From Defluviitaleaceae bacterium (lineage in GTDB: Bacteria; Bacillota; Clostridia; Lachnospirales; WQUN01): DNA of 33,488 nucleotides. The notes beneath the pieces were generated by a model that saw nothing but the letters and a program-made list of their open reading frames with translations, had not been told where the DNA came from and searched no databases. Location of the stretch: assembly GCA_009786975.1 (NCBI GenBank), contig WRGX01000214.1:1-33488 (forward strand), written 5' to 3'. A program made the position numbers and the translations under genes. Position 1 is the first letter of the stretch, and each line of letters starts with the position of its first letter. Below are positions 8,898-20,098 of the stretch, in pieces.

Positions 8898-9107
8898 ATC
8901 TGAAAAAGAAAAGCACAGCTACCAGCACAGCGTTGTTGATAATTTGCGTGGCAGCCGGCTTTTCTCTAAACATTTACATAGCTTTTATTATCGCGCTCGC
9001 CATGTTTTCTGTTTTCGGAAGCATGGTGAGCGTCCTTGTTTGCAGGCGAATGGGACAGTAGTCACAATCTCGACAGAAGACACCGGCAGGGGGCATCTCG
9101 TCTTTTT

Positions 9108-9587
9108 TTACTTCCCGCCGCGTGAAATTGCGGTTAGGCCGGTTCGGGCGATTTCCAGGATGCCGTAGGGTTTCATAAGTTCGATAAACGCGTTGATTTT
9201 CATTAGGTCGCCGGTTAGTTCTACGGTTATTGTTTTTGTCGAGACGTCGATTATGTTTGCGTGAAAAACGGTTGATACGTTGAAGATGTCGGGGCGGGCG
9301 GCGGCGGTTGCTTCTACTTTTACCAGGCAGAGTTCGCGGTAGATGGCGTGTTCGGGTTCGAGTTCGGTTACGTCTTGTACGTCGATGAGTTTGGCGAGTT
9401 GTTTTTGGATTTGCTCTACCACTCGTTCGTCGCCTTGTAGGGAGACGGTTATGCGGGAGTAGCGGACGTCTTCGGAGGTGCCTACGGAAAGGCTGTCGAT
9501 GTTATATCCGCGGCGGCTGAAAAGTCCTACTACGCGGCCCAGTACGCCCGGTCTGTTTTCTACCATGATTGACAATACGTGTCGCAT
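9108..9587 (-). CDS. ilvH: Acetolactate synthase small (regulatory) subunit
   Basis: MRHVLSIMVENRPGVLGRVVGLFSRRGYNIDSLSVG...; ACT domain; directly follows ilvB. Confidence 0.95.
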   Translation of the reverse strand: MRHVLSIMVENRPGVLGRVVGLFSRRGYNIDSLSVGTSEDVRYSRITVSLQGDERVVEQIQKQLAKLIDVQDVTELEPEHAIYRELCLVKVEATAAARPDIFNVSTVFHANIIDVSTKTITVELTGDLMKINAFIELMKPYGILEIARTGLTAISRGGK

Positions 9588-9588
9588 C

Positions 9589-11265
9589 TTACGCGCCTCC
9601 TTCCAATATATATTCGTCGATGCCCGCGCCGGGCGGAACCATCGGGAAAACACGTTCGTCTTCGCTTATTTCGCAGTTTATTACGCAGGGCTTGCCAAGG
9701 GCGAGTGCTTTTTTTATTGCGTCGTCGACTTCGGCGGGTTTTGTCACGTTAAACGGGGTCGCGCCGTAGGCTTCGGCGAGTTTTATAAAGTCGGTGGTTT
9801 TGCCGTGGAGCGAAGTTTGTGAATATCGGCGGTCGTAAAACATTGTTTGCCACTGGCGCACCATGCCCAGGGCGTGGTTGTTGATAATTACCTCGATTAG
9901 AGGCAATTCGTACTCGACGGCGGTTGCCAGTTCGATGTGATTCATGCGGAAACAGCCGTCGCCGGCTATATTTATTACAGGCGTTCCGGGGTTCGCGACC
10001 GCCGCGCCGATTGCCGCGCCAAGCCCGAAGCCCATTGTTCCCAACCCGCCCGAGGTTAAAAATTGGCGGGGGCGGTCGATTTTTAAATAATGGCATGACC
10101 ACATTTGGTGCTGGCCGACTTCGGTTACGAAAATCGCCTTGTCGGCGGCGAGCGCGCTTAGGCGTTGGATTACGTATTGCGGCTGTAGGAGACCGCTTTC
10201 TTTGTACCCCGGCGGGAATTTTTGTTTAAGTTCCGCGACACGGCTTGTCCATTCCGCGCGGTCGATTTTTTGCAAAAGCGGGATTAGTAATGAAAGGATT
10301 TTTTTCACATCGCCGACAAGCGAGAACGTTGTCCCGATATTTTTATTTATTTCGGCGGGGTCGATGTCGATATGCAGGACTTTCGCGCTTGGCGCGAAGC
10401 GTTTTGCGTTGCTTATTACGCGGTCGGAAAACCTCGCGCCGATTGCAATTAAAAAATCGCACTCCGTTGCAAGCGTGTTTGAGGCGGCGGTTCCGTGCAT
10501 TCCAATCATTCCGACACTGTGCGGGTCGGACGCGGGGAAACCGCCAATGCCCATCGCGCTTACGCAAACGGGTGCTTCTAAAATTTTGGCGAATTCAACA
10601 AGCTCCGCCGTCGAGTCGCCCGCGATTATTCCGCCGCCCGCATAAATCAGCGGCTTTTTCGCGGCATGAATCAGCTCCGCCGCTTCATTAAGTTGCTGTG
10701 GGGTGACGCGGGTGCTTTCGCGCAGTGCAGGGGCAGGCGTTTTTGCGGAAAATTGGCATTCCGCCGTTGCTACGTCTTTGGGAATATCCACTAAAACAGG
10801 CCCGGGGCGCCCGCTCCGCGCAATGTGAAACGCCCTGCGAATCGTGTCCGCAAGGTCGGCTACATCTTTTACGATGAAATTATGTTTTGTAATCGGCATT
10901 GTGATACCCGTTGTGTCAACTTCTTGAAAGCTGTCCTTGCCCAGCATCGGGACGGGAACATTGCCCGTTATCGCGACAATCGGCGAGGAATCCATGTACG
11001 CCGTGGCGATTCCCGTAACGAGATTTGTCGCGCCGGGACCGCTTGTGGCGAGGCATACGCCAACCTTGCCCGTTGAACGCGCATATCCGTCGGCGGCGTG
11101 GGACGCGCCTTGCTCGTGGCTTGTTAAGTAGTGGTTAATTTTGTCACTGTACTTATAAAGCGCGTCATAAATCGGCAAAACCGAACCGCCGGGATAGCCG
11201 AAAATCGTGTCTGTGCCTTGCTCGATTAAGCATTCGAGTAAAATTTCCGCTCCGCTGAGTTGCAA
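9589..11265 (-). CDS. ilvB: Acetolactate synthase large (catalytic) subunit
   Basis: GAEILLECLIEQGTDTIFGYPGGSVLPIYDAL, TSHEQGASHAADGYARSTGKVG, TPP-binding GDGCFRMNHIELATAVEYELPLIEVIINNHALGMVRQWQ. Confidence 0.96.
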   Translation of the reverse strand: MQLSGAEILLECLIEQGTDTIFGYPGGSVLPIYDALYKYSDKINHYLTSHEQGASHAADGYARSTGKVGVCLATSGPGATNLVTGIATAYMDSSPIVAITGNVPVPMLGKDSFQEVDTTGITMPITKHNFIVKDVADLADTIRRAFHIARSGRPGPVLVDIPKDVATAECQFSAKTPAPALRESTRVTPQQLNEAAELIHAAKKPLIYAGGGIIAGDSTAELVEFAKILEAPVCVSAMGIGGFPASDPHSVGMIGMHGTAASNTLATECDFLIAIGARFSDRVISNAKRFAPSAKVLHIDIDPAEINKNIGTTFSLVGDVKKILSLLIPLLQKIDRAEWTSRVAELKQKFPPGYKESGLLQPQYVIQRLSALAADKAIFVTEVGQHQMWSCHYLKIDRPRQFLTSGGLGTMGFGLGAAIGAAVANPGTPVINIAGDGCFRMNHIELATAVEYELPLIEVIINNHALGMVRQWQTMFYDRRYSQTSLHGKTTDFIKLAEAYGATPFNVTKPAEVDDAIKKALALGKPCVINCEISEDERVFPMVPPGAGIDEYILEGGA

Positions 11266-11332
11266 GGGTCATCACTTCCTTTTTGAGGTTTGAAATTACA
11301 GTTTAACAAAATTCGGGAGTATTTTCAATGGC

Positions 11333-11363
11333 GAAAAAAAATGCCCCTGCAAAAGCAGGGGCA
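11333..11363 (-). terminator. Intrinsic terminator / candidate attenuator upstream of ilvB
   Basis: Minus strand: GCCCCTGC-TTTT-GCAGGGGC followed by an uninterrupted T tract; between a promoter-like sequence (11408-11437) and ilvB. Confidence 0.65.
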
Positions 11364-11407
11364 ACAGAAAAAGGAGAGGATGTTACAGCTATCATTGCGT
11401 CCCGGAA

Positions 11408-11437
11408 AATATATCATCTTTTGGCACGATATGTCAA
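11408..11437 (-). promoter_or_regulatory. Sigma-70-type promoter candidate for ilvBH
   Basis: Minus strand TTGACA - 18 nt - TATATT, upstream of the terminator hairpin and ilvB. Confidence 0.5.
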
Positions 11438-11478
11438 CTGTTTCGAGGCGAATCAAGAATTTCATACGAGGAAAAGCA

Positions 11479-12378
11479 TCAGTGCGGGCGCGGGGGTTCG
11501 GGCGGAGTAGGGGAGGGGATTTGCGGCACTTCCAGCGAAACCCGACCGAGCTTTCCGCCGCGAAATTCATCTAAGACAGTGATTGCGGTGCGTTCGAGGT
11601 CGATGATGTTTCCCTTCATTTTAAAGCCGCGCGCGTCTCCGATTTTTTCTAAAAGCGCGAGCATGTCGCCGCTTTCGCCGGGCGCGACTTTGTAGCGGTT
11701 TTCTACGATTTTTGGGTCGAGGGCGATGAAAATTTCCAAAAGATGAGTCACGAGGGTGATTTTGTCGAAAACATTGTCGCTTATCGCGCCGGTGCAGGCG
11801 AGCTTCAGGCCCACAAGCGGGTCATCGAATTTCGGCCAAAGTACGCCGGGGGTGTCCATTAAGTCAAATTCGCCGCCGACTTTTAGCCACTGCCTGCCCC
11901 GTGTGACGCCGGGGCGGTCGGCGGTCGGCGCGCTTGCACGCCCTGCGAGACGATTTATAAAGGTGGATTTGCCTACATTCGGTATGCCCACGACCATTGC
12001 GCGAATCGGAGCGTTTATCCGACCGCGCTTTTTTTGTTGTTCGACTTTTTCGCGCATGAGATTTTTTAGCGCGGCGGTGAGCTTATTTACGGCGTTTTTC
12101 TTGTTGTTCGCCGAATTTAGGGGCATTGCAAAAAGACCTTGTTCGCGGAAATGGTTTTCCCACAAGGTCGTGATTTTTTCGTCTGCGAGGTCTGCTTTGT
12201 TTAGAAGAAGCACGCGCTTTTTGCCCTTCGCAAGGGCGTCGATGTCGGGATTTCGGCTTGCAAGCGGCACACGTGCGTCAAGGAGTTCGATTACAACGTC
12301 GATTATGCCCATGTTTGCGGCAAGCATTCGCTTCGCCTTGGTCATATGACCGGGATACCACTGAATTTGCATGTCCAT
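11479..12378 (-). CDS. rbgA: Ribosome biogenesis GTPase YlqF/RbgA
   Basis: [54 protein letters not shown] (circularly permuted GTPase); ATGA overlap with lepB. Confidence 0.94.
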   Translation of the reverse strand: MDMQIQWYPGHMTKAKRMLAANMGIIDVVIELLDARVPLASRNPDIDALAKGKKRVLLLNKADLADEKITTLWENHFREQGLFAMPLNSANNKKNAVNKLTAALKNLMREKVEQQKKRGRINAPIRAMVVGIPNVGKSTFINRLAGRASAPTADRPGVTRGRQWLKVGGEFDLMDTPGVLWPKFDDPLVGLKLACTGAISDNVFDKITLVTHLLEIFIALDPKIVENRYKVAPGESGDMLALLEKIGDARGFKMKGNIIDLERTAITVLDEFRGGKLGRVSLEVPQIPSPTPPEPPRPH

Positions 12379-12929
12379 CAGCGCACAAGCCCCACCCTGC
12401 CAAGCGGCCAAACCCGCACCCCCGCGCGCCCAACCATTTCGCGGCGCGGAATAGTCCCGACAACGGAAAACCGACTGTCCTGACTGCCGTTTCTGTTGTC
12501 GCCAAGGAGGAAAAACTGTTGCTCATCGATGGTTATCGGAAAATCCAAAAGGCCTGTTCCGCCTGTCGATTCTTCGGAAAATTCATCTTCGAGCCTTTGG
12601 TCATTTACATAAAAAAAGCCGCCCCGCAAATCGACAGAATCTCCGGGGACGGCAATTATTCGTTTTACAAAATGCTCCGACGGGTTTTCGGGGTTCGGAA
12701 ACGCCGTAATATCACCCGCGCGGGGGGCTGACACAATGTACGTAAAGCGATTCAAAATAACCCAATCGCCGTGTTCAAGGGTCGGAGCCATGGAAAACCC
12801 GTCGATATGCGCGGTTCGAAAAATAAATGCGCGCATAACAAAGAACAGCAAAACTGCCAATCCTATTAAAATCAGCCATTCCACTGCTCCTCGAAGTATC
12901 GGATTTTCTATCCGTTCAAGAAACTGCAT
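12378..12929 (-). CDS. lepB: Signal peptidase I
   Basis: [20 protein letters not shown] (catalytic Ser), [15 protein letters not shown] (catalytic Lys), [20 protein letters not shown]. Confidence 0.94.
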   Translation of the reverse strand: MQFLERIENPILRGAVEWLILIGLAVLLFFVMRAFIFRTAHIDGFSMAPTLEHGDWVILNRFTYIVSAPRAGDITAFPNPENPSEHFVKRIIAVPGDSVDLRGGFFYVNDQRLEDEFSEESTGGTGLLDFPITIDEQQFFLLGDNRNGSQDSRFSVVGTIPRREMVGRAGVRVWPLGRVGLVR

Positions 12930-13297
12930 TATTTTTTCGCTTTAGAAAAAATCGCTTCCTTAACTTTCGCGGCTTTACCTATTCGGTCGCGCAGATAAAA
13001 AAGTTTCGCGCGGCGAACAATTCCGCGACGCACAACTTCGACTCTTTCGACGCGCGGCGAATGAAGCGGCCATGTTTTTTCAACGCCGATACCGCCGGAA
13101 AGACGGCGCACGGTAAATGTTTCGCGCATTCCGCCATTTTGGCGTTTAAGCACAACGCCTTCAAACACCTGAATTCTTTCCTTCGCGCCCTCAACGATTT
13201 TCGCGTGAACACGAACGGTATCGCCGACATTAAACTCCGACACCTCGGGTTTAAGCTGCGCTTTTTCAATTTCTTTAATTGCTGCGTGCATTTGCAA
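12929..13297 (-). CDS. rplS: 50S ribosomal protein L19
   Basis: [35 protein letters not shown]...[56 protein letters not shown]. Confidence 0.97.
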   Translation of the reverse strand: MQMHAAIKEIEKAQLKPEVSEFNVGDTVRVHAKIVEGAKERIQVFEGVVLKRQNGGMRETFTVRRLSGGIGVEKTWPLHSPRVERVEVVRRGIVRRAKLFYLRDRIGKAAKVKEAIFSKAKK

Positions 13298-13384
13298 TTC
13301 TCCTTTCGAACTGATGCCCTAACCGAAGTATCATATAGCTAATAATTCCCGGTGTCAAATTTTGTGGTAAAATTATTTTTGCAA

Positions 13385-13419
13385 AATCGTTGATGTTAGT
13401 GTCACTGACCGCAACGATT
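13385..13419. repeat. Family E imperfect palindrome (diverged copy)
   Basis: AATCGTTGATGTTAGTG-T-CACTGACCGCAACGATT; 17-nt arms with 3 mismatches; about 29/35 identical to 26005-26039. Confidence 0.6.
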
Positions 13420-13509
13420 GAAAGTGAGGAAAAGTGTGAAAAATCGAAGAAGGGAACGCGGGCGACCAATTTTTAATGGCGATTTGTGCGCTCGGCGAAT
13501 GGCGAAAAT

Positions 13510-14166
13510 ATGGTTAAATTAAGCAATGATTGGGACGAATTGTTGGCGGGCGAATTTTTAAAGGAATACTATTTGACACTGCGCGAATTTTTAAAAGAAG
13601 AATACCGCTCGCGGACGATTTATCCCGATATGCACGACATTTTTAACGCACTGAAACTTACGCCATACGAAAGCGTAAAGGCGGTAATTGTAGGACAAGA
13701 CCCGTATATCAACCCCGGCGAAGCCCACGGGCTCGCGTTTTCCGTTGGGCGCGATGTGAAAATTCCGCCGTCGCTGGCGAATATCTTCAAAGAACTCGCG
13801 CAAGATGTAGGCACGCCGCCGCCCGAAAACGGGCATCTCGGGCGGTGGGCGCGTGAAGGTGTCTTGCTTTTGAACACAGTTTTAACCGTGCGCGCCGGGC
13901 AAAGTCGCTCGCACGCGAGGCGCGGCTGGGAGCAATTTACCGACGCTGTCCTCGACTTGCTGGACCGCCGCGAAAAGCCTGTCGTTTTCCTGCTTTGGGG
14001 ACGCGACGCGCAAGCGAAGGGGCGCATTATTTCCGCCAAACATCATCTTATTTTGCAAGCCGCACACCCAAGCCCTCTCGCGGGGGGCAAATTTTTCGGG
14101 TGCAGACATTTTTCCAAGACGAACGAATTTCTGCGGACGAACGGGGTAGGGGAGATTGTATGGTGA
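13510..14166 (+). CDS. ung: Uracil-DNA glycosylase
   Basis: VKAVIVGQDPYINPGEAHGLAFSV, GVLLLNTVLTVRAGQSRSHARRGWEQFTDAV, VFLLWGRDAQAKG, LQAAHPSPLAGG..FGCRHFSKTNEFL. Confidence 0.96.
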   Translation: MVKLSNDWDELLAGEFLKEYYLTLREFLKEEYRSRTIYPDMHDIFNALKLTPYESVKAVIVGQDPYINPGEAHGLAFSVGRDVKIPPSLANIFKELAQDVGTPPPENGHLGRWAREGVLLLNTVLTVRAGQSRSHARRGWEQFTDAVLDLLDRREKPVVFLLWGRDAQAKGRIISAKHHLILQAAHPSPLAGGKFFGCRHFSKTNEFLRTNGVGEIVW

Positions 14167-14197
14167 TACTTTTAAAATTACTTTTAAAATTACTTTT

Positions 14198-14215
14198 AGT
14201 GGCTACATGCCCTAA
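14198..14215 (+). repeat. Family C short repeat
   Basis: TAGTGGCTACATGCCCTA, directly 5' of palindrome B copy 2, the same arrangement as at 8550-8615. Confidence 0.6.
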
Positions 14216-14220
14216 CGTAC

Positions 14221-14262
14221 AAAAAAAGAGTCGGCGAGTGTCACTCGCCGACTCTTTTTTTT
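14221..14262. repeat. Family B palindromic repeat, copy 2
   Basis: A7 + GAGTCGGCGAGTG-T-CACTCGCCGACTC (14228-14254) + T8. Confidence 0.95.
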
Positions 14263-14271
14263 CGTGCTCCG

Positions 14272-14314
14272 GGAAACTGCTTTCGGCTTCGAGGGAATGC
14301 GTCGCCACCGACAA
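14272..14314 (-). repeat. Family A repeat, truncated copy
   Basis: GGAAACTGCTTTCGGCTTCGAGGGAATGCGTCGCCACCGACAA, near-identical to 26206-26247; lacks the GCGCGC hairpin end. Confidence 0.75.
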
Positions 14315-14383
14315 CGCCACACATGCGCACAAGTCTGCCTTATTTCCCGTCCGAATTTACCCCGAAATCTAGCCCCAGCAAAA

Positions 14384-14416
14384 CAAAAAGCCCAGAACAC
14401 AAGCGGTTTTGGGCTT
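14384..14416 (-). terminator. Probable rho-independent terminator for the histidine kinase gene
   Basis: Minus strand AAGCCCA...TGGGCTT followed by TTTGTTTT, about 150 nt downstream of the kinase stop. Confidence 0.5.
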
Positions 14417-14562
14417 CTTGAAATTGTATCCAAGCTGACGTACAATACAGCTCCGAACATTGATTCGTTGTCAAGCGGCGGTCGAAAAAATTCACCCTTT
14501 ATTTGCGCTTTATTTATACCAATATCCCGAGGTCAGCGGGGACAGTGACTTTGGCATGACTT

Positions 14563-17058
<2,496 letters not shown>

Positions 17059-17146
17059 TTGTAGCCACCTCCCGGATGCATGGAGTTTAACCGATTATGA
17101 CTGGATTTGCAATACGTGGTTTTTTGGCAGGCGTTACGACTTTACC

Positions 17147-18043
17147 TTACGACTTCACCTTCTGTAATGCCTCCAAAAAATACTCCGGAAGCGGCGAGTT
17201 AAACGCCACTTCTTCGCCCGACGACGGGTGGATAAATTTTACTTTTACAGCGTGCAAAATTTGTCCGAAGCGGCTTAGGGATTGCCGCGCCGCGCCGTAT
17301 GTTGGGTCGCCCAAAACAGGGTGACCTATGTGCGCTAAGTGGACGCGAATTTGGTGGGTGCGCCCGGTTTCGAGGCGCGCGGAGACGAGGGTGTGACTTT
17401 TGAAGCGTTCCAAAACTTCAATATATGTGACGGCGGTGCGGGCGCGCGGGGGCGATACCGCCATTTTTTTGCGGTCGCGGGGGTGTCGGCCTATTGGCGA
17501 ATCTATGCGCAGGCGGTCTTGTTGCAAAACGCCTAGGCACAATGCATTATATTCGCGATATAGCTCGTTGCGTTCGAATTGCTCCGAAATCGCGATATGC
17601 GCCGCATCATTTTTCGCAACAATCATTAGCCCCGACGTGTCCTTGTCCAGCCGATGTACGATTCCGGGGCGTGATTCGCCGCCGATTCCCGACAAATTGC
17701 AGTGAAAAACCAGCCCATTTACCAGCGTTCCAGACGAATGCCCCGCCGCGGGATGCACAACCAATCCACTGGGTTTGTCAACAACAAGCAAGTCATCATC
17801 TTCGTACACAATGTTAAGCGGAATTTCCTCCGGCTCCGCTTTCTGCGGCGCGGGTGCAGGAATTTCCAGCGAAAAAACCTCGCCCGCTTTCACGCGAAGA
17901 TTTTTGCCGATACCGTTAATCGTCAAAATTTTCTGCGCCGCGCTTCGAGACAAAATATCTTTCGTAAAATTTGCCAAAAAAATATCCGCGCGGGTGCCGT
18001 CGGCCTCCGGCGGAACTGTGATTATAATCGTGTTCGAGTTCAT
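17147..18043 (-). CDS. rluD: RluA/RluD-family pseudouridine synthase
   Basis: LLVVDKPSGLVVHPAAGHSSGTLVNGL, PGIVHRLDKDTSGLMIVAK, TGRTHQIRVHLAHIGHPVLGDPTYG. Confidence 0.93.
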   Translation of the reverse strand: MNSNTIIITVPPEADGTRADIFLANFTKDILSRSAAQKILTINGIGKNLRVKAGEVFSLEIPAPAPQKAEPEEIPLNIVYEDDDLLVVDKPSGLVVHPAAGHSSGTLVNGLVFHCNLSGIGGESRPGIVHRLDKDTSGLMIVAKNDAAHIAISEQFERNELYREYNALCLGVLQQDRLRIDSPIGRHPRDRKKMAVSPPRARTAVTYIEVLERFKSHTLVSARLETGRTHQIRVHLAHIGHPVLGDPTYGAARQSLSRFGQILHAVKVKFIHPSSGEEVAFNSPLPEYFLEALQKVKS

Positions 18044-18528
18044 GGAAACGGAAAATCCTTGATAACAAAAAATCCGACAAAAACCAGCGCGAAAACACCG
18101 ACCGTAACATACGAGTCGGCAAGGTTCCAAATTGGAAAATTGATAAAAAGAAACTGAATCATATCGCGCACAACCCCCAGTTGCACACGGTCAACAAGAT
18201 TGCCCGCGCCGCCCGCGAAAATCAAAATAATCGGCACGCGAAACGCCCAAAATTTCCTCTCAAGCGGCAACCGATGATAATACCAAGCAAGCCCGCCCAA
18301 AATCACAACTTTCATCACAGCCAGCGGCCAACGCGCATTAAAATCCGCCAAGAAACCAAAAAAAGCTCCGGGGTTTTCAAAATACGTAAGCCCCAAAACC
18401 CCCGGAATCAAAACGCGACCGACCTCGCCCTGCAAATTAGCAACAGCCCAAACCTTCAGCCACAAATCCGCCGCCAAAAGTACCGCAACCGCTACGACAA
18501 AAATAATCCAAATATAAATTTTTTTCAT
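18040..18528 (-). CDS. lspA: Lipoprotein signal peptidase (signal peptidase II)
   Basis: ADLWLKVWAVANL, LGLTYFENPGAFFGF, GGAGNLVDRVQLGVVRDMIQF, FPIWNLADSYVTVG (catalytic Asp pair); 4-bp overlap with rluD. Confidence 0.93.
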   Translation of the reverse strand: MKKIYIWIIFVVAVAVLLAADLWLKVWAVANLQGEVGRVLIPGVLGLTYFENPGAFFGFLADFNARWPLAVMKVVILGGLAWYYHRLPLERKFWAFRVPIILIFAGGAGNLVDRVQLGVVRDMIQFLFINFPIWNLADSYVTVGVFALVFVGFFVIKDFPFP

Positions 18529-18556
18529 GCACAACTCCACTGTTACGAAATCTTTA

Positions 18557-18624
18557 GGGGAGGGGGTTCTAGCCCGCGCGGCGGTTTGTGCCGTGCGGGA
18601 GTCCTGCCAAAAATCCCCCTCCCC
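18557..18624. repeat. Nested inverted-repeat element 3' of pfkA (different sequence from families A/B/E)
   Basis: Outer arms GGGGAGGGGG / CCCCCTCCCC (18557-18566, 18615-18624); inner CCCGCGCGGC-ggtttgt-GCCGTGCGGG with one mismatch. Confidence 0.7.
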
Positions 18625-18634
18625 CGAGAATTTA

Positions 18635-19762
18635 TTATCTTTCAGCGAAACTAATGCCCATAGCACGTGCAACTTTAACAAGTTCGCCATTCGGGTCAAC
18701 GGTTTTCGCGCCGCCTTTAGCGGTTTCGCCTGTTTCGCCGCTGCCGAGAACTTCCTCGAGTGTTACGGAGTCCATTTTTCCGGCTTTTAAGCAAACCATT
18801 TTGCCGAACTCGCCGTCGCGAATCATTTCGGCGGCCTTGAAGCCATAGCGCGCGGAAAGAATTCTGTCGGCGGGAGAAGTGTCGCCGCCGCGTTGGATGT
18901 GTCCGAGTACGCAGTGGCGGACCTCATGCTTGTCCTTGATGCGGGCTTCGACTTGGTCCGCGATATATTTTGCAACGCCGCCGAAACGCTCTGCGTCGGG
19001 GCTGCCTTTTACAAATTTGCTTACAAGCGGCTTGCCGTCTTCGCCGCACGCGCCTTCGGTTACGGCAACGATTGTGAAGGGTTTGCCCTGTGCGTCGCGC
19101 TCCGCGATTTTTTTAACTATGCCGTCAACGCTGTAGGGAATTTCGGGGATGATTATTACATCCGCGCTTCCCGCAATGCCTGCGTGCAGGCAAATCCAGC
19201 CTGCGGAACGCCCCATTACCTCCACGACAATTACGCGGTGATGGCTTTCGGCGGTTGTGTGCAAGCGACCGAGGTTTTCGGCGACGATGTTTACGGCGGT
19301 GTCGAAACCGAATGTTGCTTCGGTTGCGGGCAGGTCGTTGTCAATGGTTTTCGGGACGCCGATAACATTGAAGCCTCTGCGGTAGAAATCGCGCGCACTT
19401 GTAAGTGTGCCGTCTCCGCCGAGAACAACAAGTGTGTCAACGCCTTCGTTCTTCATGTTCTGAATCGCGATGTCGGAAACATCTTTTTGAACTTCCACGC
19501 CGTTTTCAACTACGGTGTAATTAAAAAGGTTGTCCTTATTCGAGTTGTAAAGAATCGAGCCGCCGCGACGCAAAATTCCCGTCGTCGAGGCGCGGTCGAG
19601 TTTTACGAAGTCGTTTAAGTACATGCCGCGATAGCCAAATTTATAGCCAATCATTTCGCAGTCGAACATGCTGTGACACGCGCGAACAAGCGTGTAAATT
19701 ACTGCGTTAAGACCGGGCGCGTCGCCGCCGCCGGTAAGCACTGCAATTTTTTTCTTTGCCAT
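18635..19762 (-). CDS. pfkA: 6-phosphofructokinase
   Basis: IAVLTGGGDAPGLNAVI, VVLGGDGTLTSA, GVPKTIDNDLPATEATFGFDTA, VEVMGRSAGWICLHAGIAGSADVIIIPE, HIQRGGDTSPADRILSARYG. Confidence 0.94.
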   Translation of the reverse strand: MAKKKIAVLTGGGDAPGLNAVIYTLVRACHSMFDCEMIGYKFGYRGMYLNDFVKLDRASTTGILRRGGSILYNSNKDNLFNYTVVENGVEVQKDVSDIAIQNMKNEGVDTLVVLGGDGTLTSARDFYRRGFNVIGVPKTIDNDLPATEATFGFDTAVNIVAENLGRLHTTAESHHRVIVVEVMGRSAGWICLHAGIAGSADVIIIPEIPYSVDGIVKKIAERDAQGKPFTIVAVTEGACGEDGKPLVSKFVKGSPDAERFGGVAKYIADQVEARIKDKHEVRHCVLGHIQRGGDTSPADRILSARYGFKAAEMIRDGEFGKMVCLKAGKMDSVTLEEVLGSGETGETAKGGAKTVDPNGELVKVARAMGISFAER

Positions 19763-20098
19763 TTTTATACCTTCCTTTTTTCGTGAAAATTTTTATGCGA
19801 GAGAGCATTATCGCATAAGATAAAGTTTTTTGCAAAGTTAACGTGCAAATCGCCGCCGAGTCGCCGTCGGTGCAGAAAAATCAAGGGGTCATCAGCTTTT
19901 TCAAAAAAAGACAATCTCCCCACCTCCGGCAAGCATTTTTCGAAATAAATTTCGTAATAATGCAGGTTGCACATCCGTGCGTTTGATTGGTGCGTTTGAT
20001 TGGTATGTTTGATTTTTCACGTAATGTTGTGTATGTCTGCAAAACATGATATCGTCCGTGGTGGTCGATAAAGTAAGGAAACATAAGGGAGACAGGCC

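Noticed and set aside
11266-11478. T-box riboswitch upstream of ilvB
   Set aside because: No AGGGTGGNACCGCG-type signature on the minus strand; only a promoter and terminator hairpin are visible.
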